Shown one piece after another: positions 46,851-55,650 of a stretch of DNA of 64,000 nucleotides. The DNA is from Myxococcales bacterium (GTDB lineage: Bacteria; Myxococcota_A; Polyangia; Polyangiales; JAFGIB01). Position 1 is the stretch's first letter, and every line of letters begins with the position of its first letter. The notes below the pieces were generated by a model. That model made no database searches. It was given only the letters and a program-made list of their open reading frames with translations, and was not told the origin of the DNA. The stretch lies in contig JAOUOP010000004.1 of NCBI GenBank assembly GCA_029880325.1, forward strand, positions 142,504 to 206,503, given 5' to 3'. The position numbers and the translations under genes were made by a program.

Positions 46851-49085
46851 CTAGCGACCGGTGGGGAGCCTTAGCGCGATTCGGCGCAGAAGTCGCGTGC
46901 CGGCGCGCAGGCAGTGGGCGTCCACAGCCATGGCCAAGAGCGCCGCCAGGCCCGGTGCCAATAGACCCGTCGAGGCGGCGCCGACCACGGTGATGAAGAC
47001 CACCGCGCAGATGCGCGTGGCCCGCAGCGTGGCCGCGCGCGCGGCGTGGGCGATGAACAGGGCGGCAGCCGCGTCGCGCACGTCGTCGACCACCAGACCC
47101 ACGGCGCGATCGCCGGCCACGCCGCCGGCGGCGCCCAGCTCGATGCTGACGTCGGCGGCGGCCAGGGCAGGATCGTCGATGCCGGGGCGGCCCAGGGCGG
47201 CCACCACGTTGCCGGCATCGCGCAGGCTGCGCACCTGCTGGCCGCGCTCTTCGGGCAACAGCTCGGCCTTGATGTGTTCGACGTCGAGCGCTTCGGCCAG
47301 GTGGCGTACGGCGCCCAGCTGATCGCCGGTCAGCAGCACCACCTCATGGCCCAGGTCGAAGATGCGCTGGATGGCCGGGCGCGCGCCCACGCGCAGCTCG
47401 TCCTGCACCGTCATCACGGCGCGCACGCGGTTGCCCTCGGCCAGGAAGACCGGCGTGCGGCCGGCGGCCTCGGCGCGCGCGGCCTCGGAGTCGGCGACTG
47501 CCACGCTGATGCCCTCGTCGAGCAACATGCGCCGGCTGCCGATCACCAGCGCCTGCCCGTCCGGCGAGATCGCCGTCACGCCGCGGCCCGGGTGGTAGAC
47601 CGGCCGGCGCACTTCCAGCACCGGGGCGTGCTGCTCGCGGGCGAAGCGCTCGACGGCGCGGGCGAAGGGGTGGTCGCCGGCGGCCCGTTCGGCGGCGGCG
47701 GCGATGCCGATCAGGCGCTTGACGTCGCTGCCATCGAGCGCATGGCACTCCACCACCGCCGGCTTGCCTTCGGTGAGCGTGCCCTGGGGCGACATGGTGA
47801 CGGTGCTGACGCGGCCCACGGCGTCGAGGGCGCGGCCATCGCGGTAGATGATGCCACGTGCACCGGCGGCGGCGCCGGCGGCCCGCCGCGGCGACTGGAT
47901 CGCCCGGTAGACCGAGAGCAAGGGGGCGGCCACCAGCACCGCGGCCGCCGCCGCCAGCGGTGACGAGGGCGCACCCGACTGGGCAACGAGCATGGCGCCC
48001 AGGGCCAACAGCACCGCCAGGGGGCCACCCCAACTGGCGATCAACGACGACACGCGCGTCAGCGCGGTGGCGTCGAGCTCGGGCGCAGAGCCGAAGCGCG
48101 AAAGACGCGCCAGCGAGCGTTCCGGACCGACGTGGGTGGCCATGACGCGGATGGCGCCGTCGGCCACACGCGCGCCGGCCAGGACCGTGTCGCCCGGGCG
48201 CCGGCGTAGGGGGCTGCTGGCGCCGGGGTAGGGCAGCACGCGCGCCTCGCCAGCTCGCACCACACCATCGACGGCCAGGGTCTCGCCGCGCAGGGCCACG
48301 ATCTCCTGGCCGGCGCGGACGTCTTCGGCCTCGATCATGCGCAGGTCGGTCGACAGCGGATCGTCGGCGTTGGCCACCGGTACGTGCAGGCGCGCCGGAA
48401 ACTTGGCGATGAGCTGAAAGGCGGCCTCGCGCAGGGGGCGCTGGGCGTCGGCGTCGACGTAGGCGCGCAGCACCATCGCCCCGGCAGCCAGCGCCGCGCC
48501 CTCGATGCTGAGCCATGAACCGGCCCCGAGTTCGATGTCGCGCAGGGCGACGAAGGCCGCCAGCAGCGCGCCCGCGGCGCCGGCCAGCCAGGCCACCGGG
48601 CCCACGTCCTTGACCGTCGCGGAGCTGGCCCATAGCGCGACCAGCACGGTGACGGCCGTGAAGGCGCTCGAGATCAGCGCCAGCGCGAAGTGCTGCGACC
48701 ACAGGCCCGTGAGCATGGCCAGGGCCAGGCTGCTGACGGCCAGCCACAGGCCGCCGGGGCGCTGCTCGCGCGGGGCGGGGAGCGCCAGCGGAATTTCGTG
48801 GCCGCTCGGCGTTCGCGGCGCGTCGAAGGGCAGGGCGAGGGGTTTGAGCACCTGCCGCGGGGCCGGGCGGTGGCGGGCGCCGGCCCGGAACTCGGTCTCG
48901 CAGCTGCCGTCACACAGGAATCGAAAACCGTCGTCGAAGCGCAGCACCACCTTGGCCCGCAGCGGGTCGACCGGGCTGCCGCAGGCCGCGCAGGGGCGGG
49001 CGTCGAGCTGCGGGCGATCCGAGGGCAGCTGGCTGCTGGGCTCCAGCGACTCCAGGGCCTCCGAGTACTGCTTCGCTTCCTGCAC
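46851..49085 (-). CDS. P-type ATPase homologue without the catalytic aspartate
   Basis: 744 residues from a GTG start. An N-terminal Cys-rich unit (CAACGSPVDPLRAK--LRFDDGFRFLCDGSCETEF) looks like a TRASH/YHS-type metal-binding site. About six to eight spans follow in the P1B order. The actuator reads ALRGETLAVDG, the nucleotide site AGDHPFARAVERF and hinge VVLLTGDQLGAVRHL are present. However, the phosphorylation motif DKTGT is replaced by SPQGTLTEGK (Ser432 at the Asp position), the CPC/CPx motif in the ion path by APLLSV, and GDGxND by GRPGIDDP. The protein should therefore not form a phosphoenzyme. It may be a regulatory or structural homologue. Frame and length are intact, arguing against simple decay. 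Confidence 0.85.
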   Translation of the reverse strand: MQEAKQYSEALESLEPSSQLPSDRPQLDARPCAACGSPVDPLRAKVVLRFDDGFRFLCDGSCETEFRAGARHRPAPRQVLKPLALPFDAPRTPSGHEIPLALPAPREQRPGGLWLAVSSLALAMLTGLWSQHFALALISSAFTAVTVLVALWASSATVKDVGPVAWLAGAAGALLAAFVALRDIELGAGSWLSIEGAALAAGAMVLRAYVDADAQRPLREAAFQLIAKFPARLHVPVANADDPLSTDLRMIEAEDVRAGQEIVALRGETLAVDGVVRAGEARVLPYPGASSPLRRRPGDTVLAGARVADGAIRVMATHVGPERSLARLSRFGSAPELDATALTRVSSLIASWGGPLAVLLALGAMLVAQSGAPSSPLAAAAAVLVAAPLLSVYRAIQSPRRAAGAAAGARGIIYRDGRALDAVGRVSTVTMSPQGTLTEGKPAVVECHALDGSDVKRLIGIAAAAERAAGDHPFARAVERFAREQHAPVLEVRRPVYHPGRGVTAISPDGQALVIGSRRMLLDEGISVAVADSEAARAEAAGRTPVFLAEGNRVRAVMTVQDELRVGARPAIQRIFDLGHEVVLLTGDQLGAVRHLAEALDVEHIKAELLPEERGQQVRSLRDAGNVVAALGRPGIDDPALAAADVSIELGAAGGVAGDRAVGLVVDDVRDAAAALFIAHAARAATLRATRICAVVFITVVGAASTGLLAPGLAALLAMAVDAHCLRAGTRLLRRIALRLPTGR

Positions 49086-49271
49086 AGCGGGCGACTATTG
49101 AAGATTCGCGATCGGGGTGCAACGCGGGGTCATCGAAAAAAAGTACGCCAAGGCATCTAAATCCAGCGAACCAGGCGCAAATAGCAACGGTGGGGCAGAC
49201 AGGTTGGCGATGTCTGCTCCGGGTTGACTGGCGGGCCGTCAGCGCGGAGGGTGTGGGCCAGCGAGTCCACC

Positions 49272-50072
49272 GTGCACATCTTTCGTAATATTCCCTCCCG
49301 TCTGGGCGCGATCGCGGTCGCGTCCATCCTCCTGGTCGCCTGTTCCTTGAGCGAGCGTGAACTCCCCGCGTCCGAGGGCTCCGGCAGTTCGCCGGGGGAA
49401 GCGAAACTGAGCGGAAGCGAAGCCAAGGACACCCCCCTGATCACCATCAAGGGCACCATCAACAAGAACAACGCCCTGATCAGCGCGACGCCGACCAAGC
49501 CGGTGCAGGTCTGCATCTGGCGCCGCGACGACCTTCCCTGTGCCGACGTGGGCGAGGAAGGTGTTTACGAGGTGAAGGCGCCTTCCAAGCAACGCATTGC
49601 GCTTGCGATCAAGGGCGGCGGCCTGTGGCCCACGCTGCGCGCCATCGTCACGGGCGACAAGGACATGGATCTGGGCAACACCCGGGTGGTCAACGAAAAG
49701 GGCCTCAAGTCCGTGGCCGACGCCCTCGGCGTCGCCCACGACCCCACCCTCGGCGCGCTCTTTTTCTCGGGCGTAGTCGACGTGAGCGTGAAGCTCGAGC
49801 CGGCGAGCGGCACGGTTTTTTACCTCGACCAGGCGGGCAACCTCGAGAAGGGGGCGCGGGCCATCACCATGCGCGGCATCGGTGGCTTCACCGAGGTCCA
49901 GCCGGGCGAGGTGCGGTTGCGCTTTGCCCATCCCACCGGCGAATGCGGCTTCCTGCCCGACAACAACATGGGCGGTTGGCCCGATCCGGCAGATCCGGGC
50001 GTGGCGATCGTGCCCATCGAGCCGGGCTATCATACCTCGCTGGTCACGATGTACTGCGGTCCTCCGCGCTGA
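49272..50072 (+). CDS. Lipoprotein with transthyretin-like beta domain
   Basis: 266 residues from GTG 49272, which places a normal signal peptide (IPSRLGAIAVASILLVAC, lipobox LLVAC); a TTG at 49224 would add 16 residues. The mature part is beta-rich, with KGTINKNNALISATPTKPVQVCIWRRDDLPCADVGEEGVYEVKAPSKQ, which looks like a carboxypeptidase-regulatory or transthyretin-like module (C-I-W-x(9)-A-D). A later stretch GFTEVQPGEVRLRFAHPTGEC is a second such element. Function unknown; surface or periplasmic location is expected. Confidence 0.7.
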   Translation: MHIFRNIPSRLGAIAVASILLVACSLSERELPASEGSGSSPGEAKLSGSEAKDTPLITIKGTINKNNALISATPTKPVQVCIWRRDDLPCADVGEEGVYEVKAPSKQRIALAIKGGGLWPTLRAIVTGDKDMDLGNTRVVNEKGLKSVADALGVAHDPTLGALFFSGVVDVSVKLEPASGTVFYLDQAGNLEKGARAITMRGIGGFTEVQPGEVRLRFAHPTGECGFLPDNNMGGWPDPADPGVAIVPIEPGYHTSLVTMYCGPPR

Positions 50073-50151
50073 CGCAGCTGCAGCGACCGCGTCTACGAAA
50101 CAGGAGTCACGAGGGGGGCGTCGGCGCTGCCTGAAGCGTGGGCAAGGGCGA

Positions 50152-50562
50152 TCAATGGGTCGTCAAGGTATAGACCCGCGTGGCGCGGTCGCGATCGTCA
50201 AAAGCGACGATGAGCAGCGGCAGCTGTTTGATGTCGTCGCTCTCGGCCACGCCGATCTCGTAGTACCAGTCCGACTCTCCGAAGCCCTGCTTGGAGCAGA
50301 TCTCGATGCGGCAGGCGCGACCGCTGCCGAAGGCCGCCCGCATTTCGCTGCGGCTCATGCCGTCGAGGGCGCCGCGGTCGGCGGCGTCGGCCAGCTGGCG
50401 GCTGTGCTGGTCGCGCTGCTCGCGCGTGGTCACCGACGCGCCCATGCTCGTACGCAGATCCTGGCGCACGCCCCGGGCTTGTTCGGCGGTCAAGCTGGCG
50501 CCGCAGCCGATGAGCGATGCGGTGACGGCAAAGAGCAGCGGTGTAACTGAGAGACAACGCAT
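50152..50562 (-). CDS. Small lipoprotein resembling BamE/SmpA-type proteins
   Basis: 136 residues from ATG 50562, chosen for the strong GGAGGTG upstream (another ATG at 50577 lacks it). Lipobox ASLIGC. The body DGMSRSEMRAAFGSGRACRIEICSKQGFGESDWYYEIG has the G-MS-x-E-V-AFG-P pattern of SmpA/OmlA-like folds, in which the turn leads into a W-Y--G strand. The call is only fold-level. The gene ends convergent with the transthyretin-like lipoprotein gene. Confidence 0.65.
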   Translation of the reverse strand: MRCLSVTPLLFAVTASLIGCGASLTAEQARGVRQDLRTSMGASVTTREQRDQHSRQLADAADRGALDGMSRSEMRAAFGSGRACRIEICSKQGFGESDWYYEIGVAESDDIKQLPLLIVAFDDRDRATRVYTLTTH

Positions 50563-50643
50563 CGTTGGCACCTCCATCGGGTCAAGGCAGCCGCCGGGCG
50601 AGCGGCTGCGACTGCCCGGCGATGATACCCCAGCCGTCGGCGA

Positions 50644-52257
50644 TCACGTCTCGGCGCCCACCACGTACACAAAGGTTCCGGGGTTTTGTTCCAGCGCGCG
50701 CACGCCATGCAGTCCCGGGGGCAGCTCCGGTGTGGTCCAGCGGAACAGCCAGCGGGCGTCGTCGGGGGCCAGATTGACGCAGCCGTGGCTGCGCGTGCGC
50801 CCGAAGCGATCGTGCCAGAAGGCCGCATGCAGGGCGAAGCTGCCGTGGAAGTACATGGTCCAGGGCACGTCTTCGATGCTGTAGACCTCGTCGGTGCCGG
50901 CCAGACCGTCCATGGTGGTCGAGACGTGCTTGGTGTGGATGCGGAACAGCCCCTGGGGTGTTTCATGCCCCTCTTTGCCGCTGCTAATGAGGGTGGCGAA
51001 GACGGGCGTGTCACCCTCGTAGGCCACCAAGACCTGCTCGAGCAGATCCACGTGGATCCAGCGGGCCCCGCGCGGCACCAGCGGTGGGCGGCGACTGCTG
51101 CGTGCCACGCGCAGCATGTTGGCCGAGACGAAGCTGCCATCGCGGCTCATGTAATAGGGGCGACCCTCGTGCTCGATGCGGGGACCGGCCAGGGCCGTGC
51201 TCGCCATGCGCGGCAGGGGCTGCGTGCGTTCGAGGGCACCGGAGCCGGCGTGGCGCAGCAGGCGCCGGGCTTCGCCGCGATAGCTGAAGGCCATCGGAAG
51301 GCTGTGCCGCGCGTCGAGCACCACGCCGGGGGCCGCCGGCGCCGTGACCGCCTCGAGGGCGGCGCTGTCCACGAAGGCGCCGCGCACGGTGCGCGCCATG
51401 GGTGAGCCGGCCACCGCGCGGGTCTCCTCGGGGTCGGGCTGTTGCCCGTCGAGGCTGACGTAGAAGCCCGGCTGCATCACCATGCGCACGTAGTCGGGGA
51501 AGCGCTCGTCGAGGGCGTCGGGGTCGGGCGGCTCGAGCGGCTCTTCGCCTTCGGCGGGCTCGTCTGTCCCGCTGGTCGGCGGCTGGGGCGCGGGCGTGGT
51601 GGCCACGGCCTCGGAGCGCTCGGTTTCGGCGTCCGCCTCTTCGCGGATCTGCACGGCCAGGGCCAGCGCCTGCTGCTGCTCGGCCGGCGTCGGCGGGCGC
51701 CAGAACTGCAGCACATCGCGGCGGTGGGTCTTGGCATAGCGATAGGGCAGGGTATCGAGGGCGGTGGCCGGAGCGGGCGCCGGCTCGAAGCTCTGGGGCT
51801 CGTCGCCGAGGGCGAAGCCCTCTCCGCGGCACACGAAGCCTCCCCCGGGCAACGTAAACCAGCCGCGGTGGCAGCCGCTGCCGGCACTCAAGGCGCTGGC
51901 GCGAAAACGCTGGCCCCGTCGCATGTAGCCGAGCACCTCGGCATCGCGTTCGGGGCGCTCATAAACAGGCGACAGCACCTGGTAGGCCACGCCGTGCTTG
52001 GGGAAGCGCTTGGCGAAGCCGCTGCGAAGCACGCTTTCGTGGGCCAGGGCCTCCGACAGGGCGTCGGGCGGCGGCGGCAGCGGGGGCGCCGGGGCGGGCA
52101 CTGCGGGCAGCGGTCGGGTGGGGGCTGCCACAGGGGCCATGGGCGGTGGCGCGGGCGAGCTGGTGGTCAGCGCAAGCGCCGGCACCCGGGCGGGCACATC
52201 GCTGCGTCCCCCACCGCAGGTGAGGGTGAACAGGGCCAGCAGACTCAAAACGCGCAT
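50644..52257 (-). CDS. Lipid-anchored L,D-transpeptidase
   Basis: 537 residues. Short signal peptide with lipobox-like FTLTC (Cys14), then a Pro/Ala-rich spacer (about 30-60, PAPAPPLPPPP) that could span the periplasm or wall. A SH3-like stretch (VAYQVLSPVYERPERDAEVLGYMRRGQRF) precedes an acidic, poorly ordered region. The C-terminal YkuD domain has LISSGKEGHETPQGLFRIHTK, FALHAAFWHDRFGRTRSHGCVNL with the catalytic Cys493 (SHGCVNLAPDDARWLF). It should form 3-3 cross-links or attach proteins to peptidoglycan. The ATG at 52257 lies in the divergent gap with the MEKHLA gene. Confidence 0.9.
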   Translation of the reverse strand: MRVLSLLALFTLTCGGGRSDVPARVPALALTTSSPAPPPMAPVAAPTRPLPAVPAPAPPLPPPPDALSEALAHESVLRSGFAKRFPKHGVAYQVLSPVYERPERDAEVLGYMRRGQRFRASALSAGSGCHRGWFTLPGGGFVCRGEGFALGDEPQSFEPAPAPATALDTLPYRYAKTHRRDVLQFWRPPTPAEQQQALALAVQIREEADAETERSEAVATTPAPQPPTSGTDEPAEGEEPLEPPDPDALDERFPDYVRMVMQPGFYVSLDGQQPDPEETRAVAGSPMARTVRGAFVDSAALEAVTAPAAPGVVLDARHSLPMAFSYRGEARRLLRHAGSGALERTQPLPRMASTALAGPRIEHEGRPYYMSRDGSFVSANMLRVARSSRRPPLVPRGARWIHVDLLEQVLVAYEGDTPVFATLISSGKEGHETPQGLFRIHTKHVSTTMDGLAGTDEVYSIEDVPWTMYFHGSFALHAAFWHDRFGRTRSHGCVNLAPDDARWLFRWTTPELPPGLHGVRALEQNPGTFVYVVGAET

Positions 52258-52361
52258 CGGCACCCCTGCAATCTCCACCAGCGTCCCTGCGGCGCCAAAA
52301 AAAGCGCGGGCGCTCCGACCCGGGTCCCCGCCCGCTGCCGGGCCGATGGTAGGAAGCCCGC

Positions 52362-52820
52362 GTGATCCCCGTCGACGACCCTCTCGTGCTCGGCACCGAT
52401 CCCCGCATCGAGGCCCTGCTGTGCAGCTACCGGCGCTATCTCGGGCAACCCCTGTGCGCGGCCACCGAACTCTTCGAGGCACCCTTCGTGGTGCTCGCCC
52501 ACGGTCTCGAGACGCCGCCCCTGCTCTTCTACGGCAACCGCGCAGCGCTCGAGCTGTGGGAGATGGATTGGGCGAGCTTCACCGCCATGCCCTCCCACCG
52601 CACCGCCGAGCCCGACCTGCGCGAGGCCCGCGCCCGTCTGCTCTCCGAGGTGGAGCGCCGCGGCTTCAGCACCGGCTACAGCGGCGTGCGCCTTTCCAGC
52701 AGCGGCCGGCGCTTCGAGATTCGAGGCGCAACGGTCTGGAATGTTTTGGGTTTGAACGGAAAACGTATCGGCCAGGCAGCTGCTTTCAGCGACTTCATGG
52801 CGCTGCCAGGGGCGCCCTGA
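52362..52820 (+). CDS. MEKHLA domain protein
   Basis: 152 residues from GTG 52362. The whole protein is one MEKHLA (PAS-related) domain: LCSYRRYLGQPLC near the start, PPLLFYGNRAALELWEMDWASFTAMPSHRTAEP and GYSGVRLSSSGRRFEIRGATVWNVL. In plants the domain occurs in HD-ZIP III regulators, while bacterial single-domain members are soluble, of unknown function and may sense ligands or redox state. It is divergent from the transpeptidase gene and convergent with the vWA gene. Confidence 0.9.
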   Translation: MIPVDDPLVLGTDPRIEALLCSYRRYLGQPLCAATELFEAPFVVLAHGLETPPLLFYGNRAALELWEMDWASFTAMPSHRTAEPDLREARARLLSEVERRGFSTGYSGVRLSSSGRRFEIRGATVWNVLGLNGKRIGQAAAFSDFMALPGAP

Positions 52821-52836
52821 GCCGCGGTCGCTGCCG

Positions 52837-54111
52837 CTACTGGGGACGCTGGGAGGGGCAGCCGAGCACCACGTCGACGCGCGCGCGCGGATCGACCTTG
52901 ACGGTGTTGCAGCTATGCCCGCACAGGCGGATGGTTTTGTTGTCGTCGGCGTACTGCCAACCGTTGGCTCCGGCGTCGCAGGGCAGGCTGTCGTCCCGGC
53001 CGATCACGCGGAGGGTCGACCCGCTGCCCGGCGAGTACACGACATTGACCAAGCCCAGGTCGACCTCTCCTCCCTTGGGTTTGGGCATCGACAGCTCACA
53101 GGTGAGGGCGCGGCCGGCGATTTCGACCAGTGCGCTTTCGAGGGCGGTTGCGAAATCCTCTTCCGTGGTCATGTCGAAGTGGCAGTTGCCCGCCTCCGGG
53201 TCGCAGCCGTCCAGGGCGGTTTCTCCCGCGCTCGCCATGCGAGAGAGCACGGTCCGGGCGCCCTCGCTCCCCGGGGCGCCGATGACGAAGGTGCGGATGT
53301 TGACGCCGGCGCCCGACGCCTTGGGGATCTCCTCGTCGAGCAGCAGGTCCGTGCACGCGCTGGCGTTGCCGCAGTGGGCGGGATCGCTGCAGCTGTCGCT
53401 CTGCTCGCCGTCGGTGAGCACCACGACGAACTTCTTGCCCCTGATGCGACCCTCCAGCGCCTCGCTGTGCATGTGGCGATAGGCCAGGATGGTCGCGCCC
53501 ACCAGGGGTGTGGCCCCGGCCGGTTCGACGTTGTCGAGGCTGGCCAAGATCGCGCTGCGCTGGGCGTCGCTCAGGGGCCGGATCGGTACGCTGGGCTGCT
53601 CGTGCACGCCGCAGGCGTCGTCGTTGCTGAAGTAGCTGACGCCCACACTGGTCGCCGAGCGCAGGGCACCGATGGCGCGTGTCAGGGCGCCGCGCGTGAT
53701 CTCCCACTTGGTCGCGATGGTGGCGTCCACCCGCTGCGGGTTGGTTTCGCAGTCGGCGCTGGCGGTCGTCGGCGGGGGGTTGCAGGCCATGGAGGCGCTG
53801 CGGTCGAGCACGAACAGCAGGTTGGCGCTGACGAGGGGCGAGTAGTAGCTGTCGCCCTCGCACTCGGAGCCGAAAATCGCGTCCACGTTGAGCTTCCGGA
53901 ACCCATCGGGTCCAGCCGCCGAGTCACCCGCGTCCAGCGGCTGCGGAGTCTCCCCCGGCGCCGCGCCCGGGGCGGAGGACTGGGTGTCGGCTGGATCCCG
54001 CCGCGGTGGTGGCGTCAGGCAGCCGGCCACGATCGCCAGCGCCAGCGCCAGGCGGCTCAGGGCGTCCAAACCGATCGGCGGTCTAGAACAGGTCGGTGGC
54101 GATCGCTTCAT
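52837..54111 (-). CDS. vWA-domain lipoprotein
   Basis: 424 residues. Lipobox IVAGC (Cys31) after a signal peptide, then an acidic Pro/Ala spacer. The vWA domain begins NLLFVLDRSASM with MIDAS D-x-S-x-S at 103-107, continuing with GATPLVGATILAYRHM (the MIDAS Thr) and KKFVVVLTDGEQSDSC (the MIDAS Asp). Numerous disulfide cysteines surround it. Such proteins in Myxococcota are thought to mediate metal-dependent adhesion. Its ATG overlaps the stop of an upstream lipoprotein gene (ATGA), so the two form an operon. Its first 20 codons overlap a 20-base relic of a dispersed repeat end (54067-54086). Confidence 0.9.
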   Translation of the reverse strand: MKRSPPTCSRPPIGLDALSRLALALAIVAGCLTPPPRRDPADTQSSAPGAAPGETPQPLDAGDSAAGPDGFRKLNVDAIFGSECEGDSYYSPLVSANLLFVLDRSASMACNPPPTTASADCETNPQRVDATIATKWEITRGALTRAIGALRSATSVGVSYFSNDDACGVHEQPSVPIRPLSDAQRSAILASLDNVEPAGATPLVGATILAYRHMHSEALEGRIRGKKFVVVLTDGEQSDSCSDPAHCGNASACTDLLLDEEIPKASGAGVNIRTFVIGAPGSEGARTVLSRMASAGETALDGCDPEAGNCHFDMTTEEDFATALESALVEIAGRALTCELSMPKPKGGEVDLGLVNVVYSPGSGSTLRVIGRDDSLPCDAGANGWQYADDNKTIRLCGHSCNTVKVDPRARVDVVLGCPSQRPQ

Positions 54112-54923
54112 GGCGTGGCGTTTACCCGGAAGTCTCCAACGCAGCTCTCGCCCACGTTGTTGGTCATCGACCAGTCGCCGTCGATGGTCAGGGCCTGGTC
54201 GTCGAAGTTGCCGTTCAGCGTGGTTTCGAACGTTCGAGAGATCTCCGGCGTGGTGCCGTCGACCGCGGGAACGGCGGTGTAGACCACAGCGGTTCCTGCG
54301 GTCGTCTCGGCGGTGAAGCGCTGGCTGAGGCAGTCGAGTTCACCGATCATCCCGGCGCTGAACTTGCCGGTCCATCCGGGGATGAAGGTGGTCTGCGGGC
54401 TGTCGCTGACCGCGCCTTCGGCGATTTCGAGCCGCTGCTGCTCCGCCGAGCCCGTCAGCGTGAAAACGATGGTGCCAACCAGCGTCACGGGCGGGAAGAG
54501 AAACTCGATCGCGCAGTTGAAGCTGCCGGCGTAGACTCCCTGCTTGCAGGTGCCCTGGCCGGGCAGGGTTTGCTTCCACTCGAAGCGCACGCTCGGATCC
54601 AGGCTTTCTTCGAGCACTGGCAGGCCGCCATCCAGGGCCTGGGCAAAATCAGCGCTTCCCCCGTCCCCGCCAGCCCGCGCGCCTCCCGATCCGCGCACCA
54701 TCGGGGTGGCTGAGGCTCCGTCAGAGCTTCCCAGGTCGGGCTGCGGCAAGCTGGAAAAAATAGAATGGCTGGAGCCGTCGCAAGCGATGGCGCCGACTGC
54801 GAAGCCCACCCACACGAGCCACCTGACCCGAGCTACTTCGAGGCGCCGTTGCGGTGCGCTGGGCCCGCTAAACCCGCGAAGTCGCGGTGGTTTCAAACCG
54901 ATCGGCGCTCTAGCCAACACCAC
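54108..54923 (-). CDS. Lipoprotein upstream of the vWA gene
   Basis: About 271 residues if the GTG at 54923 is used; an earlier GTG (55043) is also in frame. The signal region WLVWVGFAVGAIACDG ends in a lipobox (AIAC). The mature part is beta-rich with paired cysteines: GTCKQGVYAGSFNCAIEF, LTLVGTIVFTLTGSA, CLSQRFTAETTAGTA and NNVGESCVGDFRVN. The pattern of short strands and late Cys is shared with several secreted proteins of Myxococcota; no named family is recognised. A half-copy of a dispersed repeat (54829-54913) supplies the first codons, so the natural start may have been changed by insertion. It is translationally coupled to the vWA gene. Confidence 0.6.
   Translation of the reverse strand: MVLARAPIGLKPPRLRGFSGPSAPQRRLEVARVRWLVWVGFAVGAIACDGSSHSIFSSLPQPDLGSSDGASATPMVRGSGGARAGGDGGSADFAQALDGGLPVLEESLDPSVRFEWKQTLPGQGTCKQGVYAGSFNCAIEFLFPPVTLVGTIVFTLTGSAEQQRLEIAEGAVSDSPQTTFIPGWTGKFSAGMIGELDCLSQRFTAETTAGTAVVYTAVPAVDGTTPEISRTFETTLNGNFDDQALTIDGDWSMTNNVGESCVGDFRVNATP
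54829..54913. repeat. Partial copy of the 61852-62015 inverted-repeat element
   Basis: About 85 bases match the right half of that element (for example AGCTACTTC followed by GGTGCGCTGGGCCCG and GGTTTCAAACCG, with some ten differences). The left end is missing. It lies in the leader of the lipoprotein gene at 54108. Another 20-base relic of the outer end (CAAACCGATCGGCGSTCTAG) is at 54067-54086. Confidence 0.7.
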
Positions 54924-55089
54924 ACCTAAAGTAGCCCATGGCGACCCCGAATTCCGCACAGGTACGCAGAATTCCGCAGCTTTTCGGGCTTGCTTTTCTT
55001 TTCGCGAGGGCTGAAACCTGAGCCGTTTTGCAGTGCTTCCCACACTACCTGAAGCGAGGAAAAACGCGGGGAACGCGTTTCATGTTGTG

Positions 55090-55650
55090 ATGGCAAGGCC
55101 GGAGCTTCGAGTTGTGACACCCGGAGCCGCGGGCCCCGTAGGGCAGGCGGACGAGGAGCTGATCCTCTCCGACGAAGCGCTGTTTCGTCGCTTTGCACCC
55201 TACGTGGCCCGCATCGGCCTGCGCCTTTTGGGGCGCGAGGCGGATGTGGACGACCTGATACAAGAAGTCTTCCTGGCCGCCTTCAAGCAAAAGCACCAGG
55301 TGCGCGACCCCGGTGCGTTCAAGAGCTGGCTCGCCATCATCGCCGTGCGCACGGCCCGCAGGCAGCTGCGTCGGCGCCGTGTGCGCGCCTTTGTCGGCCT
55401 CGACACCGTGGCTCCGAGCGTGGAGCTGGCCGACCCCCGCATCTCGCCCGAGCGCAAGGCCCTTCTGGCCCGCGTCTACCAGGTGCTCGACAAGATTCCC
55501 GTGGAGCAGCGACTGGCCTGGTCGCTGCGCCACATCGAAGGTGAAAAGCTGGATGTCGTCGCGAGCCGCTGTGGCTGCTCGTTGGCGACCGCGAAGCGCC
55601 GCATCGCTGCGGCACACGCGCGACTCCAGGCGGAGATGGATGATGGATAG
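55090..55650 (+). CDS. ECF-type RNA polymerase sigma factor
   Basis: 186 residues from ATG 55090. Region 2 reads LFRRFAPYVARIGLRLLGREADVDDLIQEVFLAAFKQKHQVRDPGAFKSWLAIIAVRTARRQLRRRRVR, and region 4 HIEGEKLDVVASRCGCSLATAKRRIAAAHARLQ (helix-turn-helix). A Pro/Ala-rich N-terminal extension is unusual but common in the FecR-linked ECF group. It overlaps the following FecR-like gene, with which it should form a sigma/anti-sigma pair. The upstream gap of about 166 bases to the divergent lipoprotein gene must hold the promoter. Confidence 0.93.
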   Translation: MARPELRVVTPGAAGPVGQADEELILSDEALFRRFAPYVARIGLRLLGREADVDDLIQEVFLAAFKQKHQVRDPGAFKSWLAIIAVRTARRQLRRRRVRAFVGLDTVAPSVELADPRISPERKALLARVYQVLDKIPVEQRLAWSLRHIEGEKLDVVASRCGCSLATAKRRIAAAHARLQAEMDDG

